From: Roseibium aquae
GTDB lineage: Bacteria > Pseudomonadota > Alphaproteobacteria > Rhizobiales > Stappiaceae
Direction: 5' to 3'
Length of the DNA stretch: 45,792 bases
Assembly: GCF_008711285.1 (NCBI RefSeq)
Contig: NZ_VXDC01000019.1
Span: 1 to 45,792 of the forward strand
Part shown: positions 7,549 through 16,254 of the stretch, piece after piece
Layout of the letters: each line of letters opens with the position of its first letter
Position numbering within the stretch: position 1 is the stretch's first letter
Notes under the pieces: model-generated
Told to the model about the DNA's origin: nothing
Databases searched by the model: none
Seen by the model: the letters and a program-made list of their open reading frames with translations, nothing else
Translations under genes and position numbers: made by a program

Positions 7549-8214
7549 ATGACACGTCTATTTACTTTTAAATCCGATGAACTCGAACCGTTGGGAAGGT
7601 CAAAAATCAAAAAATTAGAGTCTTGTATAATATATTATATCTACCAGGGACGAAATGCGTGGCACTCAACTTGGGTAACCCAGTATTGGTCGGGCTGTAT
7701 GCACACCACGCTCGAGAGCGCAAAGGAAAATGCGGAACGTCTCAGGACACAAGGATCTGTATTCCATATCCAGGAATTACCTGCTCTTGCTTTTCGAAGC
7801 GCAAAAGGGGTTTTAGTCGTTACGCAAATTAACACACTACAACCATTGAGATATTATTCAGCTGATGCAGTGAGTTCATTGCCGGAGGGTTTTAAAAGAA
7901 TAAAAGGTGGTCGCGAGAATTATTTGTCAAAGGGGGCTCCACTTATGGGCGTTGCTATGTCATTTTTACATTCCAGTCGATTTTGGAGAGAGGCTCCTCC
8001 GGCCGAAAACTCTGTCATTACTGTTTCATCATCAGATAGTAATCTTACACTTAAGAAATTGACCAAGGCAAAGTTATGTACCTTCAAATCATCATCCTTT
8101 GGTGGGGGATATCTTCTTTCTTGGTGTCAAGACTTGAGTCGACAAGTAAATATATCTTCCTTATATGTCCAACGTCTCTCAAATGGTTTTATCGATCAGG
8201 TGTTGGACAGGTGA
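7549..8214 (+). CDS. AT-rich orphan hypothetical protein
   Basis: A 221-residue protein from ATG 7549 (TTG 7519 and GTG 7546 are alternatives). I do not recognise it. It starts MTRLFTFKSDELEPLGRSKI and has a hydrophobic aromatic stretch (IIYYIYQGRNAWHSTWV, about 27-44) followed by mixed alpha/beta sequence with many Ser, Leu and Lys. There is no signal peptide or clear membrane helix. It is strikingly AT-rich and uses A/T-ending codons, unlike every neighbour, which points to recent transfer from a low-GC source. It lies alone on the plus strand between two leftward modules, as defence cargo genes often do. Function unknown. Confidence 0.55.
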   Translation: MTRLFTFKSDELEPLGRSKIKKLESCIIYYIYQGRNAWHSTWVTQYWSGCMHTTLESAKENAERLRTQGSVFHIQELPALAFRSAKGVLVVTQINTLQPLRYYSADAVSSLPEGFKRIKGGRENYLSKGAPLMGVAMSFLHSSRFWREAPPAENSVITVSSSDSNLTLKKLTKAKLCTFKSSSFGGGYLLSWCQDLSRQVNISSLYVQRLSNGFIDQVLDR

Positions 8215-8367
8215 TAAACTATCAATACAATTATCAAGGTATTTTCCTGTGAAGAATATGGGGTTTTGTTTTTGCAGCCGTCGCAAGTATGTTTAGCTCG
8301 AAAGGTTAGGCAGGCTGCGGATACAGAGCCGTTGCGGTCACCTATTTTCTGAGCCGCAATACTACTG

Positions 8368-9693
8368 CTAGAGATCTAGCTCTTTCGCTTCTGTCCTATG
8401 GTACATGCTGGCCAGATCGTTATGGCGGATGCGGAACTGGCTTCGCCGCTTGATGCTCATTTTCGATGTGCCGTCATTTTCAAGCTTTATGGCAGGATCA
8501 TAATAGATGGTACCGTTCGCTATTGCCCGGAGAAACAGGGTCAGATCTGTCTCTTCGCAGAGCAACACCTTGGGCCCGAACCTGTACTCAGGCGGCGGCG
8601 TGCGAAACAGGGATGGCATGTACGCGGCCTGGGCATGCTTTCGTTTCCAGTGTTCAAGAATGCCGGTGTATTTCCAGAGCGCAGCAATCTCGCCGTTCCG
8701 GTCCTGTAGCGTGATACCGCCTTCCAGATCGATTATCTTTCCCTTGTCGAAGTCGTATCCGGTGAGCCGCAACTGCAATCCGGTGTCTGCATGGTATGGA
8801 CGTACGGAGGAGTAAATGCCTCCGAAATTCAGGCGGTTGTCCTTGCCGCCTTTATCCGCATAGCCAAAGCGCCGGATAAATGCTTCTACGCCTTTGTCTC
8901 GATAGTACCCCCCTGTGGGCTCCGGTGTCAGAAGGGTCACCGGGCTTTTAGGACGGTAGCTGTCGAAATCTGCAACAGAAAACTGCTTGATTTCCCAGCC
9001 GAGGTAGTCTGGTTCGGCGTATCCGTTAGGTGAAATGCCAAGTTCGGCTTCGAGCGTATATCCACCGCCGTTCCGGGCTGTATATGGCCGGATTATGCCG
9101 TCCGAACCCAGCTTCTGTGACGCAATCCACTGTTTTTGGTAGATTGCCGAAAGGGCTTCCAAAAGGCGCTCCTTTGTGCTTCCGAGTCCCTCTGTCGCTG
9201 ATATCTCGAGGAAGACGCCGACTTCCTCAAGACCGTCTCTTTGATCCAGTTCGCGTGCCAGTGGGCTGTCCGGACCAGCAGCATGACCAAGTACCGAGCC
9301 ATCTTCCGTGATCCCGAGAAACAGAACTCGCCCTGGATCCCGAACACGCATGATATCGGCCGGCGCTTGCCTGCAGCCCTTGAGAAACCCGGACATCCGG
9401 ACTTCCGGATACTTCGGATACAGTATCAGCTGCGTATTCGGCGCGTGGTGGTGGCCAGTGTCGTCAATCCAGTAGAAGTCGACGGGAGCCTTGGCCCGGT
9501 CCCTGACACTCCCGGCCATTTCGGTATCGTCGTTCTGGATGTCGCCATAAGGAATAATGTTTAGAGCTGTAAAGTCTCCACCGAGGTAAACTTGGTTTTT
9601 TGAATTGTCATTGGGTGCAAGTCTTTTGGCGTAAATTCGTTTTGCACCGTCCTGGCGCATGAGGCCCACAAGGGCGTCGATTGTTTCAATCAC
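8368..9693 (-). CDS. MvaI/BcnI-family restriction endonuclease with N-terminal extension
   Basis: A 441-residue protein. Residues about 205-240 have the MvaI/BcnI signature GGGYTLEAELGI followed by PDYLGWEIK, giving a PD-ExK catalytic set Asp229, Glu234 and Lys236. MvaI and BcnI are about 240-250 residues and nick or cut CCWGG or CCSGG. This one has about 190 extra N-terminal residues whose start (KRIYAKRLAPND) weakly resembles the EcoRII N-terminal DNA-binding module. Start is GTG, overlapping the vsr stop by 8 bp. With the C5 methyltransferase and Vsr it forms a full restriction-modification operon. The exact site cannot be read from sequence. Confidence 0.83.
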   Translation of the reverse strand: MIETIDALVGLMRQDGAKRIYAKRLAPNDNSKNQVYLGGDFTALNIIPYGDIQNDDTEMAGSVRDRAKAPVDFYWIDDTGHHHAPNTQLILYPKYPEVRMSGFLKGCRQAPADIMRVRDPGRVLFLGITEDGSVLGHAAGPDSPLARELDQRDGLEEVGVFLEISATEGLGSTKERLLEALSAIYQKQWIASQKLGSDGIIRPYTARNGGGYTLEAELGISPNGYAEPDYLGWEIKQFSVADFDSYRPKSPVTLLTPEPTGGYYRDKGVEAFIRRFGYADKGGKDNRLNFGGIYSSVRPYHADTGLQLRLTGYDFDKGKIIDLEGGITLQDRNGEIAALWKYTGILEHWKRKHAQAAYMPSLFRTPPPEYRFGPKVLLCEETDLTLFLRAIANGTIYYDPAIKLENDGTSKMSIKRRSQFRIRHNDLASMYHRTEAKELDL

Positions 9694-10147
9694 CGGGGCG
9701 TCCTGTAACTTCCAGTTTTCCTGATTCGCTGCGCAACCAGTTTACCAGAACACTCTCGATTTCAGCAGGTTGGAGTCTTTTTTTGCCCTTTATCGCGCAT
9801 TCCCAGACCGTTGCCACGCGCCACTGGCTATCCAGAAGCTTCTGGTTCGCAACAACGTCGCGGTCGGCGTTTGCCGATATCTTCTGACGCCAGAATTCTG
9901 TTCGTGTTGAAGGGAGCTTGAACAGGTGACACCGGTGACCATGCCAGAAACATCCGTGTACAAAAATCACGGCCCTGTATTTCGATAAAACGATATCAGG
10001 TTTGCCGGGAAGTTTCCTGTGGTGCAGCCGATAGCCAAAACCGGCCGCATGGAGCATTTTCCGAACGTAGACTTCGGGTTTTGTATCTTTCCCCTTTATG
10101 CCGGACATCATCCGGCTGCGGACCTCCGGCCTGACTACATCAGCCAT
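9686..10147 (-). CDS. vsr: Very short patch repair endonuclease
   Basis: A 153-residue protein with the Vsr hallmarks: [16 protein letters not shown] near the N-terminus, catalytic Asp51 in GKPDIV, and [10 protein letters not shown] at 62-71 with zinc/active-site histidines. Vsr nicks beside T in T:G mismatches that arise when 5-methylcytosine deaminates at the target of the partner methyltransferase. It lies between, and overlaps, the methyltransferase (8 bp) and nuclease (8 bp) genes. This supports a C5-methylated CCWGG-like or similar target. Length is normal. Confidence 0.92.
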   Translation of the reverse strand: MADVVRPEVRSRMMSGIKGKDTKPEVYVRKMLHAAGFGYRLHHRKLPGKPDIVLSKYRAVIFVHGCFWHGHRCHLFKLPSTRTEFWRQKISANADRDVVANQKLLDSQWRVATVWECAIKGKKRLQPAEIESVLVNWLRSESGKLEVTGRPGD

Positions 10148-11408
10148 TTACTGCTGCTTTGACCTCGTCACCGGTCACTGTGCTGACGACAGGGGTGGGG
10201 GAGGCAAACCCATCTGTTACCGATTTGGGAAGTAACGGGCTCATCGCCTCAGCAATGGCCTCTACGACAGGCACAACAACTGCGTTTCCGAACTGCTTGT
10301 AAGCCTGCGTATCTGAAACCGGGATTTCCCATTTCCGGTTTCCCCGTTCAAACCCCATCAAACGTGCACACTCTTTTGGCGTCAGCCGTCTCGGCCGGTT
10401 GCCCTTACCCTGATCGATAAGGATCTCTGACCCGTCCTTGTAGTACCGGGCGGAAAGTGTCCTTGCCACATCGTCAGGCCCGAAAAGTCCAAACCCGAAA
10501 CCGTTGCCCTTTGCCTCGTGTTTTTTCTTGTAGTTCTGCAAGTACGCCCAGAGTTTCGGCGTCAGCGTGTATTTCTCCGGAACGGTATCTTCAAGAATGG
10601 TCCCGAGTGTCGGTTCAGGTCCGATCGGGGCTACGATTTCATCGAACGAGAAGTCTTTTGAATGGTCGAGGAAGCCGACGATAAAAATACGGTCACGCCC
10701 TTGTGGAACCCAGGGACGGGCGCTGAGAACCTTTGTTGTAACCCGGTATCCGAGTTCCTGCTCCAGCACGTTCATGATGGTCGCAAACGTGCGGCCCTTG
10801 TCATGCCGCTGCAGGTTTTTCACGTTCTCGAGCAAAAAAGCCTTGGGACGGTGGAAGCGAATTATCTGTGCGACGTCAAAAAACAGCGTGCCCTGAGTGT
10901 CATCAAGGAAACCATGCGGTCGACCGAGTGCATTCTTTTTTGATACGCCGGCAATCGAAAAAGGCTGGCACGGGAAACCGGCAAGCAGAACATCATGCGC
11001 CGGAATTCTGGCCAAAGCCTCGTCACCTGACGTGAATTCCCTTATATCTCCGGCAAATACGTGCTCAGGGTCATTCCGGAAATTCTTGCGATAGGTTTCG
11101 GTTGCGTATTTGTCCCATTCGCTTGTGAAAACACACTTCCCTCCAATGTTTTCAAACCCGACCCGAAGGCCGCCAATTCCAGCGAAAAGATCGACAAAGC
11201 GGAACCGGGCATCCTGTTGCGGCGGACTATTCTGGTCAGCCATCAATCTGAGTATGTCCATAGCGAGGGGCGAGGGGGTACTTTCGCCGCTTTCATGGCG
11301 ATACGCTGACCGGACCGATACTTTTGTAATCCTTGCAGCCTCTTCAATGGTGAGTCCGGCCATTTCGCGGAGACGGGAAAACTCGTTTGGCGTGGTTGTA
11401 ATTGCCAT
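10140..11408 (-). CDS. C5-cytosine DNA methyltransferase with N-terminal HTH
   Basis: A 422-residue enzyme. Residues about 8-55 form an XRE-like helix-turn-helix ([32 protein letters not shown]). The methyltransferase core follows with motif I DLFAGIGG (about 73-80), catalytic PCQ with Cys147, ENV at 195-197 and a late [11 protein letters not shown] / FGNAVVVP region. It methylates the cytosine of the site cut by the adjacent nuclease. Fused HTH domains in such enzymes usually repress their own promoter, and an inverted repeat lies 28 bp upstream of the start. ATG 11408 is preferred to TTG 11411. First gene of the leftward operon with vsr and the nuclease. Confidence 0.92.
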   Translation of the reverse strand: MAITTTPNEFSRLREMAGLTIEEAARITKVSVRSAYRHESGESTPSPLAMDILRLMADQNSPPQQDARFRFVDLFAGIGGLRVGFENIGGKCVFTSEWDKYATETYRKNFRNDPEHVFAGDIREFTSGDEALARIPAHDVLLAGFPCQPFSIAGVSKKNALGRPHGFLDDTQGTLFFDVAQIIRFHRPKAFLLENVKNLQRHDKGRTFATIMNVLEQELGYRVTTKVLSARPWVPQGRDRIFIVGFLDHSKDFSFDEIVAPIGPEPTLGTILEDTVPEKYTLTPKLWAYLQNYKKKHEAKGNGFGFGLFGPDDVARTLSARYYKDGSEILIDQGKGNRPRRLTPKECARLMGFERGNRKWEIPVSDTQAYKQFGNAVVVPVVEAIAEAMSPLLPKSVTDGFASPTPVVSTVTGDEVKAAVNG

Positions 11409-11668
11409 CAACCCGAATCCTTACTGTGTCGTTGAGTGCCACGTTGGCACAAAGATTCCCGGTTATCAATTAAAATGTTCTTGTTATGTTCTTTTTGCCT
11501 CGTCTTTACACAGCATATCGCCTCATCCGGATGTGGCCTTTGTGTACGGCTCCCAGTTGGCTCCGTTTGGTTGCTCTAAGAAAAAGTAGCAAAACTTGAC
11601 AATACAACCTTTGCGTTTTTAAGCTGTCGCAGCAATTTCTGGTCCCTTTTCCGCAATCCGGACCACGC
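11409..11668. other. Intergenic region between the restriction operon and the repressor
   Basis: 260 bp between two leftward genes. It is AT-rich (TTATCAATTAAAATG, then GTTCTTGTTATG) and lies where the left end of a Mu-like genome would be expected, downstream of the repressor gene. A TTTGCGTTTTTAAG segment (11611-11624) is loosely like the right-end candidate, but orientation and terminal bases could not be fixed. No gene is visible. Confidence 0.3.
11436..11450 (-). promoter_or_regulatory. Inverted repeat, candidate operator of the methyltransferase operon
   Basis: GTGCCA-CGT-TGGCAC lies 28 bp upstream of the methyltransferase ATG. Its dyad and position suit self-binding by the enzyme's N-terminal HTH domain. 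A TTGATA about 15 bp further upstream may be a -35 box. Confidence 0.42.
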
Positions 11669-12193
11669 TCAAGCCTCGCGTTTCCCGGCGCCGGGGTCGT
11701 TCAGCGCTTCCCGCAAGGTTTTAGTGAGATGGGTTTCCAGCCAGGGCAGCAGGCTGTTGAGTTCCAGCGGGTCAGCCGGGTCGTCGGCCTTGGCCATCAC
11801 GAGGTTGTAGGCGCGGGCGAGTTCTCCGGCGCGGGCGTCCTGGGGCAGGCGAATGTTTGCCGCCGCATGGGTGCGCTCCACGATCCGGGCGACCTTTTTC
11901 AGGAGATCGGGGTCTATCGGGACCGCGGTGCGCTCGCCGGGCCGTGGTTCGGCTGATCCTTGCGAGCGCGCCGGTGTGCCTTCGCCGGTCAGGAGCCAGT
12001 GCAGATCGACCCCGCAATCGACCGTCAATCTCGCCAAGAGAATTGCGTCCGGCGTCCGGTCACCCCTTTCGTAGGTCGCATAGGTTGAATCGGAAATGCC
12101 AAGTCTGGCGCAGAATTCGGCCCGTGTGAGGTCTCCGCGGATCGTGACAAGGCGTTGAGCCAGTTCTGTTTTTGGTTTTGACGGCCTCGCCAT
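11669..12193 (-). CDS. Mu c-type XRE repressor
   Basis: A 174-residue protein with an N-terminal helix-turn-helix (residues about 10-65: LVTIRGDLTRAEFCARLGISDSTYATYERGDRTPD) and a helical C-terminal half without a self-cleaving peptidase domain. It points left while the early operon points right, as c does in Mu, so it should repress the early promoter and maintain lysogeny. ATG 12193 was preferred over TTG 12202. The 180-bp gap to the Ner-like gene holds the presumed operators. Confidence 0.8.
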   Translation of the reverse strand: MARPSKPKTELAQRLVTIRGDLTRAEFCARLGISDSTYATYERGDRTPDAILLARLTVDCGVDLHWLLTGEGTPARSQGSAEPRPGERTAVPIDPDLLKKVARIVERTHAAANIRLPQDARAGELARAYNLVMAKADDPADPLELNSLLPWLETHLTKTLREALNDPGAGKREA

Positions 12194-12199
12194 TGATAA

Positions 12200-12255
12200 C
12201 AAAACACACTAAAGTGCATAAATAATCTTCAAATACGCACGATTGTGTGTATACT
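12200..12255 (+). promoter_or_regulatory. Early promoter and operator region
   Basis: Between the divergent repressor and Ner-like genes, AAAACACACTA (12201-12211) is an inverted copy of TTGTGTGTATA (12243-12253), giving an operator-like pair about 40 bp apart. A rightward promoter can be drawn as TTCAAA (12228-12233), 16-bp spacer, TATACT (12250-12255), so the right half-site overlaps the -10 box. This would let the repressor or Ner block the transposase operon. Confidence 0.5.
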
Positions 12256-12373
12256 CCCCTTGGTTGCGAGTTTCCCGAACTCGAAAACGCCGGTCAAACC
12301 GGCGCATTCATTCCTGATCCGATGGCCGCCTCAAGGACTGCACTCCCGATGGGCGGCCGCGATGGAGGCTGGC

Positions 12374-12739
12374 ATGGCAGGGGATACACACCAGAACACA
12401 AGACCGTCACAGCGGGACCGGCATGCGATCCGGGCCGATGTGATGCGTTCGGGCCGGCAGCGCTTTGGCGCCGGCTTCACGCTCCAGTTCCTGTCCTGGG
12501 CCTATGGCGAACAGCTCTCCACCGTGTCCGATGCCCTTCGGGCCGATCCCCAAAGCCGGCGCGGCAAGATCATTGTCGCGCATTTTCTCGGGGCCGATCC
12601 TGAAGATCTGTGGCCGGACGACCGGTGGGGCTCCATGCTGCGTACCTACCACCCGAGTCTCCGCCCGAACGCTACACCGTCCGCCTTCCAAAAGGCCAGA
12701 CAAAACAAATCCTCCCGCCAGACACGGGTGGCGGCGTGA
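12374..12739 (+). CDS. Ner-like HTH regulator
   Basis: A 121-residue protein with the Ner/Nlp pattern: RHAIRADVMRSG, a helix-turn-helix, then RGKIIVAHFLGADPEDLWPDDRW (compare Mu Ner ending in the VPPEDIWPSRY type). Ner negatively controls early transcription after the lytic switch. The C-terminal 45 residues beyond the Ner core are basic and unassigned. ATG 12374 has GGAGG five bases upstream; an ATG at 12362 is in frame. First gene of the early rightward operon. Confidence 0.72.
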   Translation: MAGDTHQNTRPSQRDRHAIRADVMRSGRQRFGAGFTLQFLSWAYGEQLSTVSDALRADPQSRRGKIIVAHFLGADPEDLWPDDRWGSMLRTYHPSLRPNATPSAFQKARQNKSSRQTRVAA

Positions 12740-13626
12740 TGGCCGCGCCCCGTCCGCACCCCGCCAAAGCCCGGACGGCTGGACTGCGGACCTTCGCGGA
12801 CGTCCCCGTTCGCGCGATCCGGGTCCCGGACGACCGGCTGCGGTCCTTCGATCCCGACTGGGCGGCGGTGCTGGCGGAGATGTTTCTCGACAGCGGACAG
12901 CAGACGCCGATCGATCTCCTGGCTGAGGGGAAGGGGTTTGTCCTGATCTCCGGCCTGCACAGGCTGGAAGCTGCAAAGCTATTGAGATGGTCCGAGATCG
13001 CCGCGCAGATCGTGCCGGAAGACATTTTTCCTTCCAGCGATGTCCTCCGCCGCCGGGAGCTTCTGGAAAACCTCGCCCGCAAGGATCTGAATGCCCTTGA
13101 GCGCTGCGAAGGGCTGGCCGAACTGAAGGCGGTCCATGAGCTGCTTTATCCGGAAACCCGGAAGGGCGGCGATCGCAAGAGCCGGGCCTTTCAAGAGGCG
13201 CAAAAAAATCAAACGGCAATCTTTGCCTTTTGCCACCATGCGGCGGAGACCACCGGCCTGTCGGACCGGGCGGTGCGGCTGGCGATCACCATCTGGCAGG
13301 GCCTTGCGCCGGACAGCCGGGCGCGTCTCAAGGGCACGCCGCTCGCCAACAAGCAGAGCGACCTGAAAGCGCTCAGCGAACTGGCCGCCGAGACCCAATC
13401 CAGGGTCCTGGACCTGATCCTGGCCCCGGTGCCCAAGGCGATGTCCGTTGCGGACGCGCTGGTGGTGCTCGCCGGACGCCCGCCGCTGAGCGAGGCGGAA
13501 AAGCTCTTCAAATCGGTTTCAAACAGTCTTTCAAAACTCAATTCAAGCGGCCGGGCCGCGGTGTTCCGGCAGCACAAGACCGAGATCCTCGATCTCGCGC
13601 AGCGGGAGGGATGGTTCGATGCGTAG
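12739..13626 (+). CDS. ParB/Spo0J-like protein of the early operon
   Basis: A 295-residue protein. Residues about 25-110 form a ParB N-terminal nuclease-like domain (VPVRAIRVPDDRL, QQTPIDLLAEGKGFVLISGLHRLEAAKLL, then VLRRRELLENLARKDLNALERCEGLAEL), followed by a likely helix-turn-helix (GLSDRAVRLAITI). Proteins of this type bind specific DNA sites and partition plasmids or regulate genes. Here it lies between ner and the transposase genes, so a role in transposition control or genome positioning is inferred. The ATG at 12739 shares bases with the previous stop; a longer upstream reading overlaps ner and is unlikely. Confidence 0.75.
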   Translation: MAAPRPHPAKARTAGLRTFADVPVRAIRVPDDRLRSFDPDWAAVLAEMFLDSGQQTPIDLLAEGKGFVLISGLHRLEAAKLLRWSEIAAQIVPEDIFPSSDVLRRRELLENLARKDLNALERCEGLAELKAVHELLYPETRKGGDRKSRAFQEAQKNQTAIFAFCHHAAETTGLSDRAVRLAITIWQGLAPDSRARLKGTPLANKQSDLKALSELAAETQSRVLDLILAPVPKAMSVADALVVLAGRPPLSEAEKLFKSVSNSLSKLNSSGRAAVFRQHKTEILDLAQREGWFDA

Positions 13627-14077
13627 GCCCCGCGATCCTTACACAATCGACATGTTCAAGGGCTGGACGCCGCCCCGGGTCTCGGTCGGCTTCGAGCCCG
13701 GATCCATTCCGGGCAAGCGGCTGTCCTCGCGCATCAGCCGGGCGGTGGCCAAGGCGCTGCGGGAATCCGGCAAGGACCGGGCGACGATCGCAGGGCAGAT
13801 GTCGCAGCGTCTCGGATCCCCGGTCTCTGTTGCCATGCTCGACAGCTATGCTGCCGAAAGCAAGACGGACCATAACATTTCCGTGGAACGGCTGATCGCG
13901 CTGATCCACGCCACGGGCAAGACCGAGCTGCTCGGGTTTCTGGCCGACGAGTTCGATCTGGCGGTGATCCCCAAGCGCTATGAGAACGTCATCGAGCTCG
14001 CCCTGATCGAGGATCACAAGCGGGAGATCGAGGGCCGGGCACGCTATCTGCAAGCCAAGATCCGGAGCGCGCAATGA
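13619..14077 (+). CDS. Conserved Mu-like early protein of unknown function
   Basis: A 152-residue protein (MRRPRDPYTIDMFKGWTPP...) with a central helical region (SRISRAVAKALRESGKDRATIAGQMSQRLGSPVSVAMLDSYAAES) that reads like a winged or lambda-repressor-type DNA-binding fold. The charged C-terminus is EDHKREIEGRARYLQAKI. It overlaps both the ParB-like gene (8 bp) and the transposase gene (4 bp), so it is tightly coupled to transposition functions. I cannot name it. Confidence 0.7.
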   Translation: MRRPRDPYTIDMFKGWTPPRVSVGFEPGSIPGKRLSSRISRAVAKALRESGKDRATIAGQMSQRLGSPVSVAMLDSYAAESKTDHNISVERLIALIHATGKTELLGFLADEFDLAVIPKRYENVIELALIEDHKREIEGRARYLQAKIRSAQ

Positions 14078-16254
14078 AGCTCTGGCACACCGCGCAGGAC
14101 CTCGCCGACCTCAAGCTCGACGGCTTTCCGGGAACCAAACGCGGTGTGCACAAGCTGATCGAGCGGGAGGGCTGGGCGGATACCCCGCTCTGCCGCCGCC
14201 GGTCCGGCTCGCTCGGGGGCGGGGGCTTTGAATATCACATCGACCTTTTGCCGCTGCCCCAGAAACTTGCCTATGCCGCCCGGTTCATCTGCGTCGAGCC
14301 GGACGATTTTGCCTGTGAGACCCACGAGGACCTGACCACACGGGAACGGACCACGCGCGATGCCCGGCTGATCGTCCTGAAAGTGGCTGAGCGGTTCCAC
14401 AAACAGTCCGGGATGGGCCAGGCGGTGAGCGATCACCTGTTTTCACAGGCCTATAGGGCCGGGCAGGTGGCCGTGCCCGAGTGGGTTCACGCTGAAATCA
14501 CATCGCTTTCACGGCGCACCTTGAGCCGCTGGCGCGCGCACATGAAACGCGATCTCAACCGGCTTGGCTCCGATCCCTCCTTTGCGCGCAAGGGCAAGGG
14601 GATCCTCGACCGGGCCGAACAGGGGCGTTTGCGCGCCTGGTGCCTGGCGCTTCATGCCAGCAACCCGTTTCTCGCCGCCAAACACATCCGCACCGCCGCG
14701 CTCGCCGAATTCGGGCCGTCCGTGCTGATCGATGGCAAACAAGGCCAGCGGCGGGTGGCGATGCCGCCGCTCCGCACCTTTCAGGATGCGCTCAAACGCT
14801 GGAAAGAGACGCACCGGAACGAACTCCTGAAGATCACCGATCCGGATGCCTACAAGTCCACGATCCGTTTTGCCGCCACCGGCGCCAACCGGAGGGAACG
14901 GCTCAACGAGGTCTGGGAAATCGACGCCTCGCCCTCGGATGTGATGACCACGGACGGGCGCAAGACGATCTATGCGGCGATCGATCTCTATTCCCGCCGG
15001 TGCCTGCTGCTGATTTGCGACACGCCGCGGGCGGCCGCGGTCGGGCTTCTCCTGCGCAAATGCCTGATGGCCTGGGGCGTGCCGGAGGAAATTGTCACCG
15101 ACAACGGCTCCGATTTCGTGGCCAGGGCAACCAAGCGGCTGCTGGACGCGCTGGGGATCGAGCACGACCCTTGCGAGCCGCATGCGCCGGAGCAAAAGGG
15201 TACGGTGGAGCGGCTGATCGGCACGTTCCAGCGCGATTGCGCGGCAACGCTTCCCGGCTTCATTGGCCATAATGTCGCCGACCGGAAGGTGATCGAGGCC
15301 AGAAAAGCCTTTTCGGCCCGCCTGGGGACGGAGGATGCGAAGCTCTTCCATGTGGAAATGAGCGCGGCCGAGCTTCAAGCCGAAGCCGACCGCTGGGCGC
15401 TCCAGCAATATGCCCACACGCCCCATGCCGGGCTCAAGGGCAAGACGCCGTTTCAGGCGGCGCAGGCCTGGAACGGCGATCTTCGCGCGATCAAGGACCC
15501 GGCTGTGCTCGATGTCCTGCTGGCGCCGGTTCCGGGATCCGATGGCCTGCGGCGGGTCACCAAGCTCGGGATCCGGGTCGATGGCAGCCAGTATCTCACC
15601 GGCGATGTCATGCCGGGCCGGACTATCCTGTGTCGTCACAATCCGGACGACCTCGGCCGCCTGTGGCTGTTCGAGCCGGATGGCGAGACGTATCTCGGCG
15701 AAGCGCTGTGTCCGGATCTCGCCGGGCTGGATCCGGCGGCGACGATCGCCGAGGTCCGCGCCCGGCAAAAGGCGCTGGAAACGGACGCGCTGGCCGATAT
15801 CCGCAAAGCCAAGCGCCGGATCACGCCGCGCACGGTCGCCGAGGCGCAGCGCGCGGCCTACCAGATGAATGCCGACATTCTGGCCTTTCCCAAGCCAGCC
15901 CGGCCTCATGAGACGCCGCAATCGCTGGCGGCCAGGGCTGCGAAACAAAAACCCAAGCCACAACCGCTGTCGGGCCGGGAAGCGGCCATGTTCGACCGTC
16001 TGACGCAGGCGGACAAACCCGCCGTCCCGGCCACTGTCCCGGCCACCGTCCATGCTTTGGCCGCAGCCGACACACCCGAGAGCCGGTTCCAGCGGGCCTT
16101 GCAACTGGAGGCGCGCCTGGCCGAGGGCACACCGCTCAGTGACCGGGACGCGCTCTGGCTCACCGGCTACAGGGAAGGCCCCGAATACCGCGCCCGCAAG
16201 CTCCTGAGCGACCACGCCGCCCACTCCATCAGAGGACCGAGGAGACCTGGATGA
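14074..16254 (+). CDS. MuA-type DDE transposase
   Basis: A 726-residue transposase. The N-terminal 60 residues are a MuA-like winged-helix DNA-binding domain (WHTAQDLADLKLDGFPGTKRGVHKLIEREGW). The catalytic core has WEIDASP (Asp284), TDNGSDF (Asp343) and KGTVERLIGT (Glu379): a DD35E triad. A beta-barrel region and a basic tail for contact with the B ATPase follow. It cuts phage ends and joins them to target DNA in lysogeny and replicative transposition. The first bases overlap the previous gene and the last four overlap the B gene. Length is slightly above Mu A (663). Confidence 0.96.
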   Translation: MKLWHTAQDLADLKLDGFPGTKRGVHKLIEREGWADTPLCRRRSGSLGGGGFEYHIDLLPLPQKLAYAARFICVEPDDFACETHEDLTTRERTTRDARLIVLKVAERFHKQSGMGQAVSDHLFSQAYRAGQVAVPEWVHAEITSLSRRTLSRWRAHMKRDLNRLGSDPSFARKGKGILDRAEQGRLRAWCLALHASNPFLAAKHIRTAALAEFGPSVLIDGKQGQRRVAMPPLRTFQDALKRWKETHRNELLKITDPDAYKSTIRFAATGANRRERLNEVWEIDASPSDVMTTDGRKTIYAAIDLYSRRCLLLICDTPRAAAVGLLLRKCLMAWGVPEEIVTDNGSDFVARATKRLLDALGIEHDPCEPHAPEQKGTVERLIGTFQRDCAATLPGFIGHNVADRKVIEARKAFSARLGTEDAKLFHVEMSAAELQAEADRWALQQYAHTPHAGLKGKTPFQAAQAWNGDLRAIKDPAVLDVLLAPVPGSDGLRRVTKLGIRVDGSQYLTGDVMPGRTILCRHNPDDLGRLWLFEPDGETYLGEALCPDLAGLDPAATIAEVRARQKALETDALADIRKAKRRITPRTVAEAQRAAYQMNADILAFPKPARPHETPQSLAARAAKQKPKPQPLSGREAAMFDRLTQADKPAVPATVPATVHALAAADTPESRFQRALQLEARLAEGTPLSDRDALWLTGYREGPEYRARKLLSDHAAHSIRGPRRPG

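Noticed and set aside
11511..11531. Third copy of the 24-bp cargo-edge element near the repressor (CATCCGGATGTGGCC)
   Set aside because: Only CCGGATGT is shared, which is too short in GC-rich DNA to count as a copy.
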